A DNA stretch of 36,741 bases. It comes from Polaromonas sp. GTDB lineage: Bacteria; Pseudomonadota; Gammaproteobacteria; Burkholderiales; Burkholderiaceae_C. The stretch is from assembly GCF_030680935.1 (NCBI RefSeq), contig NZ_JAUXUP010000079.1, positions 1 to 36,741 on the forward strand, written 5' to 3'. Shown here piece by piece: positions 33,288 to 36,741 of this stretch. The stretch's first letter is position 1, and each line of letters opens with the position of its first letter. The translations under genes and the position numbers were made by a program. The notes beneath the pieces are model-generated. The model had not been told where the DNA came from. It saw nothing but the letters and a program-made list of their open reading frames with translations, and searched no databases.

Positions 33288-35027
33288 TCAGTAAATGTCG
33301 GGTTCGCCCACTGGCGCGCCAAACGAGGTTTCCAGAAAATCAAAGTCACAGCCCTGGTCGGCCTGCATGATGTGGCGCGAAAACATCCAGCCGTAGCCGC
33401 GTTCAAAACGCTTGGGCAGGGGGGACCAACCGGCGCGGCGTTTGGCCAGCACTTCGTCACTCACTTCAAGATGGATGCGCCGCCCCGGTACGTCCACCGT
33501 GATCATGTCACCGGTTTTCACCAACGCCAGGTTGCCGCCGATGTAGGCTTCGGGCGCAACGTGCAAGATACAGGCGCCATAACTGGTGCCGCTCATGCGT
33601 GCGTCCGAGATGCGCAGCATGTCCTTGACACCTTGCTTGACCAGCTTGAGCGGAATCGGCAACATGCCCCACTCGGGCATGCCGGGGCCGCCTTGGGGGC
33701 CGCAGTTGCGCAGCACCAGAATGTGGTCGGCCGTCACGTCAAGATCCTCGTCGTCGATGGCCGCCTTCATGCTGGGGTAGTCATCAAACACGAGAGCCGG
33801 GCCGGTGTGCTGAAGGTACTGCGGCGCGCAGGCACTCGGTTTGATCACGCAGCCATCGGGGGCCAGGTTGCCGCGCAACACGGCCAGTGCGCCTTCGGCG
33901 TAAATCGGGTTGTCCAGCGGGCGAATCACGTCCGCGTTGTAAACCTCGGCGCCCTGCAGGTTCTCACCCAGGGTTTTGCCGCTGACCGTGAGCGCATCCA
34001 ATTGGAGATGGTCCTTGAGCACACCCATCATGGCCCGCATGCCGCCGGCGTAATAAAAGTCTTCCATCAGGTAGGTGCTGCCGCTGGGCCGGATATTCGC
34101 AATCACCGGCACCGTGCGGCTGGCCTTGTCAAAATCTTCCAGCCCGATGGCGCAGTTCGCGCCCGCGCGGCGCGACATGGCCACCAGGTGAATGATGGCG
34201 TTGGTCGAGCAACCCATGGCCATCGCCACGGTGATTGCATTTTCGAAGGAGGCGCGGGACAACATGCTGGCCGGTGTCAGGTCTTCCCAGACCATGTCCA
34301 CCACGCGTCGGCCGCATTCGGCGGCCATGCGAATGTGGTTGGAGTCCACAGCGGGAATGGAAGACGCGCCGGGCAGGGTGAAGCCGCAGGCCTCGGCAAT
34401 ACCTGTCATGGTGCTGGCGGTGCCCATGGTCATGCAGTGGCCGTGGCTGCGCGCAATGCTGCCTTCAACTTCAATCCACTGTTTGGTGGTGATTTTCCCG
34501 GCACGCCTGTCGTCCCAGTATTTCCAGGTGTCCGAGCCCGAACCCAGCACCTGTCCCTTCCAGTTGCCGCTGAGCATGGGCCCGGCTGGCATGTAGATGA
34601 ATGGCAGGCCGGCGCTCAAGGCGCCCAGAATCAGCCCAGGTGTGGTCTTGTCGCAGCCGCCCATCAGTACCGCGCCATCGATCGGGTGGCTGCGCAGCAG
34701 CTCTTCGGTTTCCATCGCCAGCATGTTGCGGTAAAGCATGGTGGTCGGTTTGACCAGCGACTCCGACAGGGACAGCGCTGGCAGCTCCAGCGGAAAGCCA
34801 CCCGCCTGCAACACACCGCGCTTGACGTCTTCGACACGTTGCTTGAAGTGACCGTGGCAGGTGCCGATGTCGCTCCAGGTGTTGATGATCGCAACCACCG
34901 GTTTGCCCACCCAGTCCTCCGGGCCGTAACCCAGTTGCATGGCGCGGGAGCGGTGCCCGAAAGAGCGCAAATCATCAGGGGCGAACCAACGCGCACTGCG
35001 CAGCGATTCAGGTGTTTTGTGGGCCAT
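33288..35027 (-). CDS. IlvD/Edd family dehydratase, L-arabinonate dehydratase-like
   Basis: 579 residues, the same length as I recall for Rhizobium L-arabinonate dehydratase. Iron-sulfur cluster cysteines are Cys57 (DIGTCHGHF), Cys125 (MGGCDKTTPG) and Cys198 (SHGHCMTMGTAST); metal and catalytic regions include AVLMGGCDKTT and DARMSGTSYGACILHV, with the proton-relay Ser479. The reaction would be dehydration of a sugar acid (pentonate or similar) to a 2-keto-3-deoxy acid. GPQGGPGMPEW is typical of this sugar-acid branch rather than IlvD proper. First gene of a two-gene unit with the RraA-like protein. The 57-bp stretch up to 35084, before the neighbouring terminator, must contain its promoter. 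Confidence 0.93.
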   Translation of the reverse strand: MAHKTPESLRSARWFAPDDLRSFGHRSRAMQLGYGPEDWVGKPVVAIINTWSDIGTCHGHFKQRVEDVKRGVLQAGGFPLELPALSLSESLVKPTTMLYRNMLAMETEELLRSHPIDGAVLMGGCDKTTPGLILGALSAGLPFIYMPAGPMLSGNWKGQVLGSGSDTWKYWDDRRAGKITTKQWIEVEGSIARSHGHCMTMGTASTMTGIAEACGFTLPGASSIPAVDSNHIRMAAECGRRVVDMVWEDLTPASMLSRASFENAITVAMAMGCSTNAIIHLVAMSRRAGANCAIGLEDFDKASRTVPVIANIRPSGSTYLMEDFYYAGGMRAMMGVLKDHLQLDALTVSGKTLGENLQGAEVYNADVIRPLDNPIYAEGALAVLRGNLAPDGCVIKPSACAPQYLQHTGPALVFDDYPSMKAAIDDEDLDVTADHILVLRNCGPQGGPGMPEWGMLPIPLKLVKQGVKDMLRISDARMSGTSYGACILHVAPEAYIGGNLALVKTGDMITVDVPGRRIHLEVSDEVLAKRRAGWSPLPKRFERGYGWMFSRHIMQADQGCDFDFLETSFGAPVGEPDIY

Positions 35028-35084
35028 GTCGTCCTCGGGGCTTTGGGTGTTGTAGCTGGAAGTCTAAAGCCCAACATCCAGGGC

Positions 35085-35110
35085 AAAAAAAAGCCCGGCG
35101 AACCGGGCTT
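35085..35110 (-). terminator. Rho-independent terminator of hppA
   Basis: Perfect 8-bp stem AAGCCCGG / CCGGGCTT (35091-35098 with 35103-35110) with a CGAA loop, followed on the minus strand by eight Ts (35092-35085). It starts 18 bp beyond the hppA stop. It is one of the clearest terminators in the window and isolates hppA from the dehydratase promoter. Confidence 0.88.
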
Positions 35111-35127
35111 GAAAAAAAGATTTCGAC

Positions 35128-36741
35128 TTATTTGGTGCCAGACGCTGCAGGCACAGGCGTTGGCGTGCCCGAAGCGTCGGCCGCTTGTGTCGGCTTGGGC
35201 GCCGGCATGGCGGGCGCCACTGGCGTGGCCACCGGAGCGGCAGGCGCACTCATGGCAGCAGGTGCCGCCACTGGCGTGCTGGGGGCTGCGTTGGCTGTAC
35301 CGCCATGGAACTTCATCATCAGCGGCACGATCAGCAGCGCCACGATGTTGATGATCTTGATCAGCGGGTTGATGGCCGGGCCGGCGGTGTCTTTGTAAGG
35401 GTCGCCCACGGTGTCGCCGGTCACGGCGGCCTTGTGGGTCTCAGAACCCTTGCCGCCATGGTTGCCGTCTTCGATGTATTTCTTGGCGTTGTCCCAGGCA
35501 CCGCCGCCGGTGCACATGGAGATCGCCACAAACAGGCCGGTCACGATGGTGCCCATCAGCAGGCCGCCCAAGGCAGCGGGGCCAAGCAGCAGGCCCACAA
35601 CGACCGGCACCACCACAGGCAACAGCGACGGGATCATCATTTCCTTGATCGCGGCCTTGGTCAGCATGTCGACGCAGGTGTCGTATTCCGGCTTGCCGGT
35701 GCCCTCCATGATGCCCTTGATGTCGCGGAACTGACGCCGTACTTCAACCACCACCGCACCGGCAGCGCGGCCCACGGCTTCCATGGCCATGGCACCGAAG
35801 AGGTAGGGGATCAGGCCGCCAATGAACAGGCCAATGATGACCATCGGGTCGCTCAAATCAAAACTGATGGCCTTGCCGTAGGCTTCGAGCTTGTGGGTGT
35901 AGTCGGCAAACAGCACCAGCGCGGCCAGACCGGCCGAGCCAATTGCGTAGCCCTTGGTCACCGCCTTGGTGGTGTTGCCCACCGCATCCAGCGGGTCGGT
36001 GATCGCCCGCACGCTCTCGGGCATGTCGGCCATCTCGGCAATGCCGCCGGCGTTGTCGGTGATGGGGCCGTAAGCGTCGAGGGCGACGACGATACCCGCC
36101 ATGCTCAGCATGGACGTTGCCGCAATCGCAATACCGTACAGGCCGGCGAGTTTGAAGGACACGCCGATGGCGATACAGACAAAAATGACCGGCCAGGCGG
36201 TGGAACGCATGGACACGCCGAGGCCGGCAATGATGTTGGTGCCGTGGCCGGTGGTCGATGCTTGCGCAATGTGTTTGACAGGCGCGTACTGCGTGCCGGT
36301 GTAGTACTCGGTGATCCAGACCAGCGCGCCGGTCAGGACCAGGCCTACGGCGCAAGCGCCAACCAGCGCCATTTGTGTGCCCGAGGCCTTGATCGCGTTG
36401 TCGGGCATCAGCCAGACCGTGACAAAGTAAAACGCGATCAGCGACAGGCCACCGGCGACTGCCAGGCCTTTGTACAGCGCCGGCATCACGTTGGTCATGC
36501 CAGGCGAGGCCTTGACGAAGAAGCAGCCAATGATGGACGCGATGATGGACACCGCACCGAGGGCCAGCGGGTAGATGACAGCGCTGGTACCGGCGCTGGT
36601 CACCAGCAGGGCGCCCAGCACCATGGTGGCAATCAGTGTGACGGCATAGGTTTCAAACAGGTCGGCAGCCATGCCGGCACAGTCACCGACGTTGTCACCC
36701 ACGTTGTCGGCAATCACGGCCGGGTTGCGCGGGTCGTCTTC
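35128..36741 (-). CDS. hppA: Membrane-bound H+-translocating pyrophosphatase (N-terminus off window)
   Basis: 537 residues of the C-terminal part are visible; the gene continues past the right edge. It couples PPi hydrolysis to proton pumping across the inner membrane. Catalytic loops: [20 protein letters not shown] at the edge, [16 protein letters not shown], and [14 protein letters not shown] with [20 protein letters not shown]. Lys in [18 protein letters not shown], where potassium-dependent enzymes have Ala, indicates the K+-independent type. After the usual end ([11 protein letters not shown]) comes an unusual tail of about 55 residues, very rich in Ala and Pro ([20 protein letters not shown]), ending at 35128. 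The tail is uninterrupted and in frame up to a strong terminator, so it is genuinely part of the gene. Confidence 0.95.
   Translation of the reverse strand, partial: EDDPRNPAVIADNVGDNVGDCAGMAADLFETYAVTLIATMVLGALLVTSAGTSAVIYPLALGAVSIIASIIGCFFVKASPGMTNVMPALYKGLAVAGGLSLIAFYFVTVWLMPDNAIKASGTQMALVGACAVGLVLTGALVWITEYYTGTQYAPVKHIAQASTTGHGTNIIAGLGVSMRSTAWPVIFVCIAIGVSFKLAGLYGIAIAATSMLSMAGIVVALDAYGPITDNAGGIAEMADMPESVRAITDPLDAVGNTTKAVTKGYAIGSAGLAALVLFADYTHKLEAYGKAISFDLSDPMVIIGLFIGGLIPYLFGAMAMEAVGRAAGAVVVEVRRQFRDIKGIMEGTGKPEYDTCVDMLTKAAIKEMMIPSLLPVVVPVVVGLLLGPAALGGLLMGTIVTGLFVAISMCTGGGAWDNAKKYIEDGNHGGKGSETHKAAVTGDTVGDPYKDTAGPAINPLIKIINIVALLIVPLMMKFHGGTANAAPSTPVAAPAAMSAPAAPVATPVAPAMPAPKPTQAADASGTPTPVPAASGTK

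Noticed and set aside
33252..35351. 699-codon plus-strand open frame opposite the dehydratase gene
   Set aside because: The opposite strand encodes a complete IlvD/Edd protein with cluster cysteines; the plus frame is low-complexity His/Arg/Gly.

Overview
The window comes from a GC-rich (above 60% by eye) beta-proteobacterial chromosome, most probably a member of the Comamonadaceae such as Polaromonas or Rhodoferax. The reasons are the Bug-type solute-binding protein, the TRAP transporter, DUF1446/AtuA, the MmgE/CaiB/CitE-type catabolic genes and two kinds of intergenic repeats of the sort I associate with that family. The genus is an inference; no rRNA or tRNA gene is present to test it.

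Layout. 1-522: truncated CreB-like response regulator (minus strand). 523-1235: no gene, but a large imperfect inverted repeat (622-822 and 964-1167). 1236-7783: a plus-strand catabolic operon with a class III CoA-transferase, an MmgE/PrpD protein, a CitE-like CoA-ester lyase and a complete TRAP transporter (dctP, an attenuator-like hairpin, dctQ, dctM). Together they look like an uptake-activate-cleave route for an organic acid. 7986-10242: minus-strand hipB-hipA-nth, three overlapping genes behind a palindromic operator. 10390-11645: SRPBCC protein and dienelactone hydrolase. 11769-12962: class I/II aminotransferase.

The most interesting region is 12963-16315. It is a compositionally distinct (clearly lower GC) plus-strand island that encodes a type I Thoeris anti-phage system: a SIR2-SLOG ThsA effector surrounded by three TIR genes. 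Two TIR proteins are of the ThsB (MTH538-like) type and the third is a classical TIR_2-type domain with a different N-terminus. Several TIR sensors feeding one ThsA is a known theme of Thoeris; three sensors from two TIR families in one operon is worth testing. No integrase, transposase or att site is visible.

16316-24208 is a housekeeping and hypothetical stretch: a solitary BatA-like VWA protein, a glutathione S-transferase, a split AtuA (DUF1446) gene pair, a SUI1/YciH factor, an FHA protein, a DUF2726 protein, a secreted hypothetical, PssA, and three very small tightly spaced ORFs. 24226-27332 is a molybdenum-cofactor operon (moaA-mobA-moeA, minus strand). 27411-29710 has an SDR and an aldehyde dehydrogenase. 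29882-31472 has a divergent PF10118 hydrolase-family protein and a TetR regulator with two operator palindromes between them. 31543-35027 holds a Bug solute-binding protein facing an RraA-like/IlvD-Edd dehydratase pair that suggests sugar-acid catabolism. 35128-36741 is the C-terminal part of a membrane H+-pyrophosphatase with an unusual Ala/Pro-rich tail.

A 63-bp dispersed repeat occurs five times (2417, 7847, 24588, 28199, 29792). One copy lies in frame inside moeA and adds 21 codons. Another supplies the stop codon of the CoA-transferase gene and a misleading upstream start for the MmgE/PrpD gene.
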